The notes below the pieces were generated by a model. That model saw only the letters and a program-made list of their open reading frames with translations. It was not told the origin of the DNA and did not search any database. A stretch of 35,599 bases of DNA from SVTX01 sp045602385 (GTDB lineage: Bacteria; Bacillota; Clostridia; Oscillospirales; CAG-272): NCBI GenBank assembly GCA_045602385.1, contig JAZSBL010000027.1, positions 1 through 35,599 on the forward strand, written 5' to 3'. This document shows positions 16,589-23,320 of the stretch, piece by piece; the stretch's first letter is position 1; each line of letters opens with the position of its first letter. Made by a program: the position numbers and the translations under genes.

Positions 16589-16625
16589 AAAAAATAATGC
16601 GCACCCTTGTTTTCGGGCACGCATT
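16589..16625 (-). terminator. Intrinsic terminator after the packaging operon
   Basis: An 11-bp stem (AATGCGTGCCC with GGGTGCGCATT, two G-U pairs) closes an 8-nt loop and is followed on the minus strand by ATTTTTTAG. It lies 8 bp after the Prp-like gene and ends the terS-terL-portal-prp transcript. Confidence 0.85.
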
Positions 16626-16633
16626 ATATGTGC

Positions 16634-16930
16634 TTATTTTTTGATTTTTACAGCGACGTACTCGCCGTAACTTCCCTCAAGCTGGAGGAAGGCGATCCTG
16701 CCGAATTCGTACATGATCCGCGCCGTCTCTCCCCCCGACCATTCGACCGAGAAGAAGCCGTCGGCAGTGTTCCAGTCCTCAACGTCAACACCCTCAGCAT
16801 TAGAGAGATACCCTAAGAGCGAGTACATCAATACCGACACCGCGGCGCAAGCCTGAACACTTCCCTCTGCGTGCCCCACAGCCTCAATGGCGTATCGGTC
16901 TGCCGCCTTGTCTAACGTAACGCTCGTCAT
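16634..16930 (-). CDS. Prp-like cysteine protease (phage head maturation), 98 aa
   Basis: The start overlaps the portal stop (ATGA). The N-terminal half carries the Prp family core: VGHAEGS with H20 and CAAVSVLMYSLLGY with C28. In bacterial Prp this His and Cys are the catalytic pair that cut the N-terminus of ribosomal protein L27, and staphylococcal Prp also cuts phage 80alpha head proteins with the same motif. Here the loop between His and Cys is shorter (8 residues between positions rather than about 12). The C-terminal half is beta-rich (EWSGGETARIMYEFGRIAF). It sits between portal and scaffold, the usual prohead protease slot; both the scaffold and capsid N-termini carry L27-like motifs. 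Confidence 0.75.
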   Translation of the reverse strand: MTSVTLDKAADRYAIEAVGHAEGSVQACAAVSVLMYSLLGYLSNAEGVDVEDWNTADGFFSVEWSGGETARIMYEFGRIAFLQLEGSYGEYVAVKIKK

Positions 16931-18846
16931 CTCGGAGCTCCTCCCGGCACAGGCGCGCCGCCCTGCATCATAGCCTGCATCTGCATCAACTGCTGCTGGA
17001 GCTGCTGAACCTGAGAAAGAAGCGTCTGTCCCTGCTCTACGCGCTCGCGCACCTCCTCAATGCCCTCGAAGTCCATAAGCGAGAGCGCACACAATGCCGC
17101 ATCCGCCATTTGAGGGTTGAACGCGCCCATTCTGAAGAGCTCAAGAGCAAGCTGATTCTGCGCCTCACGGGAGAAGGGATTGCGCTTCTGCGCATTTATT
17201 TCGAGATCGAATACCGGATGACGGAGCATAGGCGTACCGTCGGCGCCGATACCCGTCTGCTGATCCTTTATCATCTTGTTGCTAAGCTGGACGAAGTGCG
17301 CGTTCTCTCTTGGGGGCATCATACCGCCCTGCGACATACCTCCGCCCATAGCATCGGGCATTCCCTGCGGCATACCCGCAGGCATCTGTCCGGGCGTCTG
17401 TTCAGGTGCTCCAACGATGCGGAAGGATCTCGGCTCGTCGTAGAACTGACGTATCAGCTCTATGCAAAGCGTGTTGATCTTTACGTATGCGCGGTACGCC
17501 GCATCAATGGAATCGCGTGAAGTCTTGTTGCCGGTCTCCTGAAGCGCAACGATAGCCGATGCGGCAGTTACACCGCCACCCGTGCCGCCCGAGTTTACGT
17601 CGCGGTTGCCGGCAATGTCCTTCATCTCGTCGATCTTCATCTGCGCTATGTTCGGATATATGCCCGACAGCTCGCGCGGCTTCATCTCGTAAAGCTTGTC
17701 AGAGAGATTTCCGATCGAGCCCTCAACCTCAACGATAGGCTGATTATTGTCGAGCAGCTGCTTGAGGTCCACGGTCACGCTCTTGGAGGCAAAGAAACGC
17801 CTCTTGGAGTTGAGTATAGCGGTCTCAAGCACGTTGCCCATCAGCTTGTCGATATACATCTGAGGATCCTTGCATATCGCCACAAATCCAAAGCCCACGG
17901 GCGAATCTTTTTCGGGGAACATGCGGTCAAATACCACGGGATATTGACCGTGGTCGTAAAGTCCGAGCAGACGAAGCTCGGGATCGTTCTCGGTCGCGTA
18001 AAGAAGCGCGTCGCCGCAGAACTTAACGTAATGAAGAATGGTGCGTCCGCCTATACGCTTCTTGTAATACCAGTCCACGACAAGCACCTTGTCGGATGTG
18101 TCAATGCTCTCATCGTGAATGTACTCCGATACCGTGATCGACTTGCCAAATTTCTTTTTGTCGGCGTCGGGATATGCAAGCGCAAGATCCTCGGGATCTG
18201 CAAGCTCGACTATAAAGAGGTTCTTGGAGTCCTGTATCTTGGTCTTGCCCGGCTCCCAGAAGATCTTGAGAAGATCTATCGCCTTGATATCGATATCGCC
18301 AAGTCCGTTCTCCTTCTCGTTGTTCCAAAATACACCGTAAACGGCAGTGCCGTGCTTGAGCTTCTCCCACCAGTTGTCAGAGTAGACGTCGCGGAACTCG
18401 TTTCTCGCAAGGATGACCGGCAGCACGTCAGAAAGCATCTTCGCGCTCTGCACGTCGCCCGCCTCACGTGGCAGCACCACGGGATCAGGATAATTGTCCA
18501 TCGCATCCGCGTGCTTGTTCATTATCGTATTGAATAACCAGCCCGACGTCGGCTCGGTCTTTGCCTGCTTATTTCCCCTCTTGTCGATATATTCCCAGTG
18601 GCGAAGCTTATACCAACGCTCGTTCTCAATGATCGTAGCGTCATAGTTCGCCTTGCCTTCCTTGTACTTGCGGAGCACCTCTGCCGCCTCGCGTATCTGC
18701 TTAAGCCCTATAATTTCCTCGGCCCGGCGCCCTGCTTTCATATCCTGCGCCACGCCCGCCATCTGTGCGAGATCTCCTCCCTGCTCCGCACCGGGCACAG
18801 TCCCCTCCGCACCCTTCTTCTTCAAAAAATCCAATAAATTCGCCAT
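16927..18846 (-). CDS. Portal protein, P22-like, 639 aa
   Basis: ATG 18846 was chosen because GGAGGAGATATATATC precedes it; a TTG six codons upstream lies inside that site. The central part matches P22-type portals: ENERWYKLRHWEYID, SGWLFNTIMNKHADAMDNYP, NNEKENGLGDIDIKAIDLLK and FFAS-KSVTVDLKQLLD, then GTGGGVTAASAIVALQETGN, a conserved portal segment before the crown. The C-terminal tail is Met/Gln/Gly/Pro-rich with a QQLQQQLMQMQAMMQ coiled stretch, typical of the barrel of these portals. The dodecameric ring forms the DNA channel and the base for the tail. It follows terL by 21 bp. Confidence 0.88.
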   Translation of the reverse strand: MANLLDFLKKKGAEGTVPGAEQGGDLAQMAGVAQDMKAGRRAEEIIGLKQIREAAEVLRKYKEGKANYDATIIENERWYKLRHWEYIDKRGNKQAKTEPTSGWLFNTIMNKHADAMDNYPDPVVLPREAGDVQSAKMLSDVLPVILARNEFRDVYSDNWWEKLKHGTAVYGVFWNNEKENGLGDIDIKAIDLLKIFWEPGKTKIQDSKNLFIVELADPEDLALAYPDADKKKFGKSITVSEYIHDESIDTSDKVLVVDWYYKKRIGGRTILHYVKFCGDALLYATENDPELRLLGLYDHGQYPVVFDRMFPEKDSPVGFGFVAICKDPQMYIDKLMGNVLETAILNSKRRFFASKSVTVDLKQLLDNNQPIVEVEGSIGNLSDKLYEMKPRELSGIYPNIAQMKIDEMKDIAGNRDVNSGGTGGGVTAASAIVALQETGNKTSRDSIDAAYRAYVKINTLCIELIRQFYDEPRSFRIVGAPEQTPGQMPAGMPQGMPDAMGGGMSQGGMMPPRENAHFVQLSNKMIKDQQTGIGADGTPMLRHPVFDLEINAQKRNPFSREAQNQLALELFRMGAFNPQMADAALCALSLMDFEGIEEVRERVEQGQTLLSQVQQLQQQLMQMQAMMQGGAPVPGGAPR

Positions 18847-18867
18847 GATATATATCTCCTCCAAATA

Positions 18868-20298
18868 TTAGCGATAAAATGCGTATTCGTCATACGTTAC
18901 GTCGTCCGTAGACAACGGGTCATATACCACCAGCTTCGGCGGTATGTTTTTGCGAGGCGCGATAACGTAGTTCATACACATGTACCGCAGCTCGTCGTAT
19001 ATGTGGTCTTCACCGGCTGTGTTTATGTCCTCCACGTTTCTCTCGTCGTATACGAGGTTGGGGATAGTTCTTATAAAGTTGCGGCAGGTGTTGAATATGT
19101 AGAGCATCGGTCTGCCGTCCTCGTCAAAGGCAAGACGGTTGTGTATCTGCATCTTTCCGTCTATGCGCGCATGCTCTCCCTTCTCGAAGTAAACGCCCTC
19201 ACGAGCAAACATCTGCGCCACGCTCTCACCCGTCTGTGTTCCAAAGATCGCGGGATCTGCTACTCGGTAGATCCTCCGCCCTCGGAGGTTGGGATCGTCA
19301 GCCTCGATCTTTAATAGCTCGCGCGCCACAGCTGCAGGCTCCCACCTGACGCCTGTATTTGGCGTCTCCGTGCAGCCGTAGAACTCGCGTATACGGTAGA
19401 TGCGTCTCTCGTAATCAACGGCATACCATGCGATAGAAAACGGTTTGGTGTAGCCCCAGTCCATACTCATGTGTATCGTCCACTCCTGCGGCACCTTGAA
19501 CGGCGCTATGACGTGGGTGTTGATTCTGTCGTGATAATGGTCGGGATCGTTGCGCCATTCTATAAAGACTTGGCCTGAAAATGATCCCCAATCTCCGTAA
19601 AGCAACGCGTTTTTCTCTGCCTCCGGGAGAGCCGCCAGGCGCGTAATGTAGTCGGGGTCGTTCTGAAGAAGCTGCGGATTATCAAACACCGTGCTCGGCA
19701 CGAATATGCGCGACTTCCGCCGCGTTTCCTCTCTGCCATTCGGGAATCTGATCTTTACGTCCTCCCACATCGTAGTCATCGCCGGCGCGGGAGTGATAAA
19801 TCGCTCCTTGACCCAGCCGTGCCCGATTCCCCCGGGGTTAGCCGTAGCCCTCATATAACAACGCGTTCCGGGACCGTTGGGGCGATTTCGGGAAAAGAGA
19901 TAGCTGTACTCGTCAAATGTAAAGTGCGTTAGCTCGTCAAACGCGATATAGTCGTATGCCTGACCCTGATAGCGTAGCCTGTCCTTAGTGTGCTGAAGAC
20001 TTCCGAAGTAGATTTTAGCGCCCGACGGGAATGTCCAGCAGTGCCGCGAGGAATTATAAACAGCCTTCGGAAAAGCCCGCGTGTAGTAGTTCAAGGTCTT
20101 GTCAACAAGCTCGGAAAGCTGGGGGAACGTCTTTCTGATGATCAGCCCCTTGTAGTGCGGAATGTGCACCTGTCGCAGTGCCTCCGCCACGAGAGCGTCG
20201 CTCTTGCCTCCTCCGGCAGCTCCGCCGTACAAAGCTTCGTCCTCCCAGCGCCTCATAAACTCGATCTGCTTGGGGTTAGGCGTCCAAATGATATTCAA
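18868..20298 (-). CDS. terL: Terminase large subunit, 476 aa
   Basis: The ATPase Walker A motif is GGAAGGGKS at residues 25-33 and Walker B is IAFDE with D121 and E122. The coupling motif appears as ATANPGG. The RNase H-like nuclease domain has MDWGY (D280), VADPA (D348) and GEDHIYDELRY (D431, D435). The start is a TTG at 20298 that overlaps the small-subunit stop (TTGA); GAGGGGG lies about 10 bases upstream, and no ATG is available near. It pumps DNA through the portal and cuts the concatemer. Gene order terS-terL-portal is standard. Confidence 0.92.
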   Translation of the reverse strand: MNIIWTPNPKQIEFMRRWEDEALYGGAAGGGKSDALVAEALRQVHIPHYKGLIIRKTFPQLSELVDKTLNYYTRAFPKAVYNSSRHCWTFPSGAKIYFGSLQHTKDRLRYQGQAYDYIAFDELTHFTFDEYSYLFSRNRPNGPGTRCYMRATANPGGIGHGWVKERFITPAPAMTTMWEDVKIRFPNGREETRRKSRIFVPSTVFDNPQLLQNDPDYITRLAALPEAEKNALLYGDWGSFSGQVFIEWRNDPDHYHDRINTHVIAPFKVPQEWTIHMSMDWGYTKPFSIAWYAVDYERRIYRIREFYGCTETPNTGVRWEPAAVARELLKIEADDPNLRGRRIYRVADPAIFGTQTGESVAQMFAREGVYFEKGEHARIDGKMQIHNRLAFDEDGRPMLYIFNTCRNFIRTIPNLVYDERNVEDINTAGEDHIYDELRYMCMNYVIAPRKNIPPKLVVYDPLSTDDVTYDEYAFYR

Positions 20299-20804
20299 GT
20301 GTGGTTTTCCCCCTCTCTTATGTCTTCCGCGCTTGTAGTCAAAATTTGAGCGTCAGGGAGTACCATAACACCGTACTCCTCGCCCTCGTCCTCTTCGCCG
20401 ATCCTACTCATAGCCGCGCGGGCACGCAAAGCCTCGATCCTCGCGCGCTGCTCCTCGGCATCAGCCTCATTCTTCAGGCCCTTGAGATCCCGCAGATTTT
20501 TAAGCGCCGCGGTAACGTCCTTTATATCGACCGCACGCAGTCTTCCGGGCGTTTTGAGATACTCGCAAACAGCGTCAAGAGCGAGATCCACCGCGCTGTC
20601 AAGCTTGGCGTTCCGGGAACTCACTGCCTCCACGACCTTCTGTTCCGTGCGTGTCTCTGCCGCGTTCCGCAGATCAGACCAGTGTTCTCGGGCGCCAACC
20701 TTGCGGAGGGTGCTCTGTGAGACTCCGTATTTCTCGGCGAGATCCTTGTACCTGACACCGCCCGCGATGTATTCTTTTTTTATTCGTTTCCAGATGTCAG
20801 ACAC
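20295..20804 (-). CDS. terS: Terminase small subunit, 169 aa
   Basis: The start is GTG 20804, preceded by GGAGGGTGAGCT. The N-terminal 45 residues hold a helix-turn-helix for DNA recognition (YKDLAEKYGVSQSTLRKVGA). A helical oligomerisation region follows (KLDSAVDLALDAVCEYLKTP, VDIKDVTAALKNLRDLKGLK) and the C-terminus is acidic and probably contacts the large subunit. It selects the packaging site of the phage DNA. It is first in the packaging operon and lies 27 bp after the TAGAAT of the late promoter candidate. Confidence 0.88.
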   Translation of the reverse strand: MSDIWKRIKKEYIAGGVRYKDLAEKYGVSQSTLRKVGAREHWSDLRNAAETRTEQKVVEAVSSRNAKLDSAVDLALDAVCEYLKTPGRLRAVDIKDVTAALKNLRDLKGLKNEADAEEQRARIEALRARAAMSRIGEEDEGEEYGVMVLPDAQILTTSAEDIREGENHT

Positions 20805-20830
20805 AGCTCACCCTCCTTCCCTATAATTCC

Positions 20831-20868
20831 ATTCTACCACGACACGAGAGAATATTTCTACCCCCGAG
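20831..20868 (-). promoter_or_regulatory. Late promoter candidate for terminase operon
   Basis: The 15-mer CTCGGGGGTAGAAAT (20854-20868, minus strand) is followed after 17 bp by TAGAAT (20831-20836). It matches the element before the scaffold gene in sequence and spacing. No good sigma-A -35 box is seen at the expected place, so the 15-mer probably serves as the -35-side recognition sequence for a phage activator or altered polymerase. Confidence 0.6.
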
Positions 20869-20880
20869 GGCTCTGAGCGC

Positions 20881-20914
20881 AAAAAAATTTAAGGCGCCCG
20901 TATAGAGCGCCCCT
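20881..20914 (-). terminator. Terminator after the endonuclease gene
   Basis: On the minus strand a hairpin with a GGCGC/GCGCC core (extended by wobble pairs) is followed by TTAAATTTTTTT. It separates the homing-endonuclease-like cassette from the terminase promoter. Confidence 0.65.
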
Positions 20915-20919
20915 CTGAT

Positions 20920-21429
20920 TTATTTCTTTTTGCTGTTCGATCTGTTATTGCTTTGTGTCCCCATGTCAACCCAGCGACAATTGTCTGGCGAGTAGCCTTT
21001 GTCATTGTCAATTCGGTCTATTGTGCATTTGCCTCTTGGTGCATTTTCGTCATATCCATTTGACATAGCCCAGTTGTAGAAGGCACCGAAATCATGTAGC
21101 CACTCGTCACATACCTTAATCCCTCGGCCACCGTATCGTCCATATCTATTAGATGCAGGATTATAGCATCTACTTTTAATACTCGCCCAAACGGCATACA
21201 GTCGTGTGCGGCGTTTCCCATGTACAAGCACCCTTTGAGCGGCCTTTTCTCTTTGGATGCATCCGCAGCTGGATGTATTCCCCCGCTTTAAGTCGTAAGA
21301 TGAAACAACGGTTTGTTTTCCACAGATGCACTGGCACAACCAAGTGGCATTTTTCCCGCGACTTCCGTCTCTTTCGATAACGGTTAATCTTCCAAATCTC
21401 TGTCCTGTGAAATCTATAAATTTTCCCAT
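20920..21429 (-). CDS. AP2/HNH-like homing endonuclease family protein, 169 aa
   Basis: ATG 21429 follows GGAGGGAGACT; the longer TTG-started form has no site. The N-terminal part (DFTGQRFGRLTVIERDG, then CQCICGKQ and SSCGC) is a zinc-ribbon-like DNA-binding module common in phage homing proteins. The C-terminal part holds RYGGRGIKVCDEWL, FYNWAMSNGY and TIDRIDNDKGYSPDNCRWVD, the signature of widespread phage-borne AP2/HNH-like endonuclease relatives. Such genes spread by cutting cognate empty sites. It lies just upstream of the terminase genes, a favourite insertion area of homing genes, and has its own terminator. Nuclease activity is inferred. Confidence 0.75.
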   Translation of the reverse strand: MGKFIDFTGQRFGRLTVIERDGSRGKNATWLCQCICGKQTVVSSYDLKRGNTSSCGCIQREKAAQRVLVHGKRRTRLYAVWASIKSRCYNPASNRYGRYGGRGIKVCDEWLHDFGAFYNWAMSNGYDENAPRGKCTIDRIDNDKGYSPDNCRWVDMGTQSNNRSNSKKK

Positions 21430-21440
21430 AGTCTCCCTCC

Positions 21441-21770
21441 TCAAGCAGTCTCTTTAATTCTTCGTCTATCCCTGATTGCCTTTAGTTCCGCCGCGATTTC
21501 TATGCTGCGGTTTAGTACAACGCTATTCTCGCTGGAAAAGGCATCGAGTTCCGTCTTCGCCTCTCTGATCATGGTGTAGATCGCTCTAACGTGAGCTGAC
21601 AATATGCCCGTTCTCGTTTCTGCATCATAAATAAGCGTCCGAATAGCGTCCTCGCTCTCAAGATATGTTTCCATAAAGTCCAATATCAGCGAGTAAGCCG
21701 AGTCTATCGCCACGTAAGCATCCATAGTTGCGTATTCGATTAAATCAATTTCCCTGTTTGTGTAGTTCAT
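21441..21770 (-). CDS. Unknown helical protein, 109 aa
   Basis: ATG 21770 has GAGGTGGATT upstream; the frame-open extension to 21797 has no site. The protein is helical and acidic, with MNYTNREIDLIEYATMDAYV at the start and an RRRIKE basic end. It has no Cys and no obvious motif. It is the first gene behind the leftward promoter at 21821-21849 and lies 11 bp before the endonuclease gene, so both are probably one transcription unit regulated by the divergent XRE protein. Function unknown. Confidence 0.65.
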   Translation of the reverse strand: MNYTNREIDLIEYATMDAYVAIDSAYSLILDFMETYLESEDAIRTLIYDAETRTGILSAHVRAIYTMIREAKTELDAFSSENSVVLNRSIEIAAELKAIRDRRRIKETA

Positions 21771-21820
21771 AATCCACCTCATTATAACAAAATCCAAGCC
21801 GTCGACTGCTCTGTGATTTT

Positions 21821-21849
21821 ATTTTACACCGTTTTCTGTGTAATGTCAA
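21821..21849 (-). promoter_or_regulatory. Leftward sigma-A promoter of the cassette
   Basis: TTGACA (21844-21849), 17 bp, TAAAAT (21821-21826) on the minus strand. An operator repeat (TTACACAGAAA) lies within the spacer, so a bound repressor would block polymerase. Confidence 0.85.
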
Positions 21850-21915
21850 TATGGCAAATTACACAAACTTCTGTGTATAAGATTGTAAATTTTGTGCATT
21901 GATTTCTGTGTAATT
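21833..21915. promoter_or_regulatory. Operator array TTTCTGTGTAAT between divergent genes
   Basis: Three direct copies of the TTCTGTGTAAT type (21833-21844, 21869-21879, 21903-21915) and one inverted copy (21857-21867) fill the region. A weaker inverted half (TTTTACACC) lies at 21822-21830. The copies overlap the spacer of the leftward promoter and the -35 side of the rightward one. The divergent XRE protein is the likely binder. Confidence 0.75.
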
Positions 21916-21927
21916 TTGTGCTATAAT
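21899..21927 (+). promoter_or_regulatory. Rightward extended -10 promoter of the XRE gene
   Basis: TTGATT (21899-21904), 17 bp, then TGCTATAAT with the -10 box at 21922-21927. An operator copy overlaps the -35 side, which points to autoregulation. Confidence 0.85.
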
Positions 21928-21962
21928 ATTAACACTATAATACAATAGAGAGGTGATTATAA

Positions 21963-22169
21963 ATGCCTATAATATACAAGTTTGATGTTATACAAGCATT
22001 AAAGGACAAAGGCTATAACACTAACCGCCTAAGAAAAGAAAAACTGTTAGCCGAAGGAGTGATTCAATCACTCAGAGAAGGCAAAGCAATATCTTTCGTA
22101 AATTTAGACAAGCTCTGCCAGCTACTTAATTGCCAGCCCGGCGATATTTTGGAATACGTAGAGGATTAA
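21963..22169 (+). CDS. Small XRE-type helix-turn-helix regulator, 68 aa
   Basis: ATG 21963 follows GAGAGGTG. The whole protein is one HTH domain: FDVIQALKDKGYNTNRLRKE is the first helices, a recognition region around LAEGVIQSLREGKAISFVNL follows, and DKLCQLLNCQPGDILEYVED is the typical C-terminal signature of YdaS/YozG-like single-domain XRE proteins. It is transcribed away from the 109-aa and endonuclease genes and is ended by its own terminator. It probably represses both divergent promoters through the TTTCTGTGTAAT array. It is the only rightward gene inside the leftward lytic block. Confidence 0.85.
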   Translation: MPIIYKFDVIQALKDKGYNTNRLRKEKLLAEGVIQSLREGKAISFVNLDKLCQLLNCQPGDILEYVED

Positions 22170-22192
22170 CAGCACCCGAGGGTGCTGTTTTT
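22170..22192 (+). terminator. Terminator of the XRE gene
   Basis: CAGCACC and GGTGCTG pair around a 4-nt loop (CGAG) and are followed by TTTTTC on the plus strand, right behind the stop codon. It also overlaps the 3' end of the converging early operon. Confidence 0.9.
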
Positions 22193-22193
22193 C

Positions 22194-22505
22194 TTATTCC
22201 TTTTTTGTCTTCTCGACGAGCCCGAACGTGATTCCCTGCTCGTCCGTCTCAATCACAAGCACGTCGTAGCCTTCAAGCACGGCCTTCACGTCTGCATGCA
22301 AGACCTTAAGCTCGCGCGCCTCACTCTTAAGGCACAAAGCACCTATGTAAGAGCAGTAAATGCTCTCGATCTGCTTCAATGCCTCGGCAGTCTGCGCCTC
22401 CTTGGCGTCTGCCTGAGCGCGTCTGCGCTTCAGCGTGTCAAGCAAACCGCGGTTCTGATGTTTAAGATGTTCATTTTCTTTAAGTGTTTTCTGGAGATTG
22501 CCCAT
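22194..22505 (-). CDS. Coiled-coil early protein, 103 aa
   Basis: ATG 22505 follows GAGGGAGATATGA and overlaps the end of the previous gene by 26 bp. Residues 1-55 form a coiled coil (LQKTLKENEHLKHQNRGLLD onward); the C-terminal half is beta-like (GYDVLVIETDEQGITFGLVE). It is the last gene of the early operon. No function is recognised. Confidence 0.7.
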   Translation of the reverse strand: MGNLQKTLKENEHLKHQNRGLLDTLKRRRAQADAKEAQTAEALKQIESIYCSYIGALCLKSEARELKVLHADVKAVLEGYDVLVIETDEQGITFGLVEKTKKE

Positions 22506-22716
22506 TCATATCTCCCTCTCTTTCGTAAAATTTTTCAAGTGTTCGCGCAATAGAGCAGCTGCGCCAGTTGACCTCATTGCCGCAATAGGTCCGCGTGAGA
22601 TCTATCGCGGCACGATCATCCGGAAGAATTATCTCTCGGCCCTCGCAGCGTACACCTCGCGGAATACGCCTCTCGAAGAACGGACAGTGATATATCCTCT
22701 GATACCTTCTCGGCAT
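22480..22716 (-). CDS. Small Cys-containing early protein, 78 aa
   Basis: ATG 22716 is preceded by GCGAGGGCC. The upstream extension to 22818 overlaps the 49-aa gene in another frame and was rejected. CPFFERRIPRGVRCEG and later TYCGNEVNWRSCSIARTLEK give four Cys that could bind a metal; this pattern is frequent in short phage early proteins. Function unknown. Confidence 0.65.
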   Translation of the reverse strand: MPRRYQRIYHCPFFERRIPRGVRCEGREIILPDDRAAIDLTRTYCGNEVNWRSCSIARTLEKFYEREGDMNGQSPENT

Positions 22717-22729
22717 GGCACGGCCCTCG

Positions 22730-22879
22730 CTATACGGCTCGATGCACGACACAGTGCTTTTTAACGTAATTACGGCTGCAGCCCTCACTTTGGCAAAAGA
22801 GATCCACCGCCACCTCACGTGTCCTCGCCCGTATTACCGTAACAAAGCCTTTTGCGTCTACAATTCTGTAATTGAACAT
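22730..22879 (-). CDS. Small early protein, 49 aa
   Basis: This frame is under 60 codons. ATG 22879 has GGGAGGTATAGACC in front and the stop TAG lies at 22730. The product starts MFNYRIVDAKGFVTVIRART and continues REVAVDLFCQSEGCS, then ends in a basic tail with Cys. Its first half looks like a small beta-alpha unit. It fills the gap between two supported genes with the normal early-operon spacing. Function unknown. Confidence 0.65.
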   Translation of the reverse strand: MFNYRIVDAKGFVTVIRARTREVAVDLFCQSEGCSRNYVKKHCVVHRAV

Positions 22880-22882
22880 GGT

Positions 22883-23320
22883 CTATACCTCCCTGAATGT
22901 AACTTGTCCGGTGGCGTGATCCACCACTATCTCCTCGCGCTCCCAGGATCTTATATCTACCCCTATCGCAAGCAGTTGTTTGACCGTAGCTTCATCTTCC
23001 GCGTTGCACCCAGTAGGCTGCTCAACGTAGGCGGTGGTTCCGTCTCTGAAGAACTCGCGGAACGCGATCCTGTTCTTCACCATAGCCTCCCACGCCCGGC
23101 GTAACCTCTTGCGCCCGAATCCAAGCTCCTTGTGGAGAGTGTAAAGCCAGTTGGCATCCACGGCACCTGCAAAGGCGGAGAGCTCGTCCATGCGCTTGTC
23201 CTCGTGCTTTTTAATGATCTTCTCCATTCGATCATCAACGGCAACGCGGGTCATAAAACCCGCCATTGCCTTCCTTGAGATCTGCGCCTTCTTCATCGGC
23301 TGTAAGTAGTTAGATCTCAT
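22883..23320 (-). CDS. Conserved early protein of unknown function, 145 aa
   Basis: ATG 23320 overlaps the stop of the ParB-like gene (ATGA) and has AGAGAGGTGCGAA in front. The protein is basic and helical at first (LQPMKKAQISRKAMAGFMTR), then has an FGRKRLRRAWEAMVKNRIAF helix and a beta-rich, acidic C-terminus (GVDIRSWEREEIVVDHATGQ). It may assist the ParB-like protein with which it is translationally coupled. No family recognised. Confidence 0.65.
   Translation of the reverse strand: MRSNYLQPMKKAQISRKAMAGFMTRVAVDDRMEKIIKKHEDKRMDELSAFAGAVDANWLYTLHKELGFGRKRLRRAWEAMVKNRIAFREFFRDGTTAYVEQPTGCNAEDEATVKQLLAIGVDIRSWEREEIVVDHATGQVTFREV

Noticed and set aside
22717..22818. Longer N-terminus for the 78-aa Cys protein
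   Set aside because: It would overlap the 49-aa gene, which has a strong site, and its own start has none.
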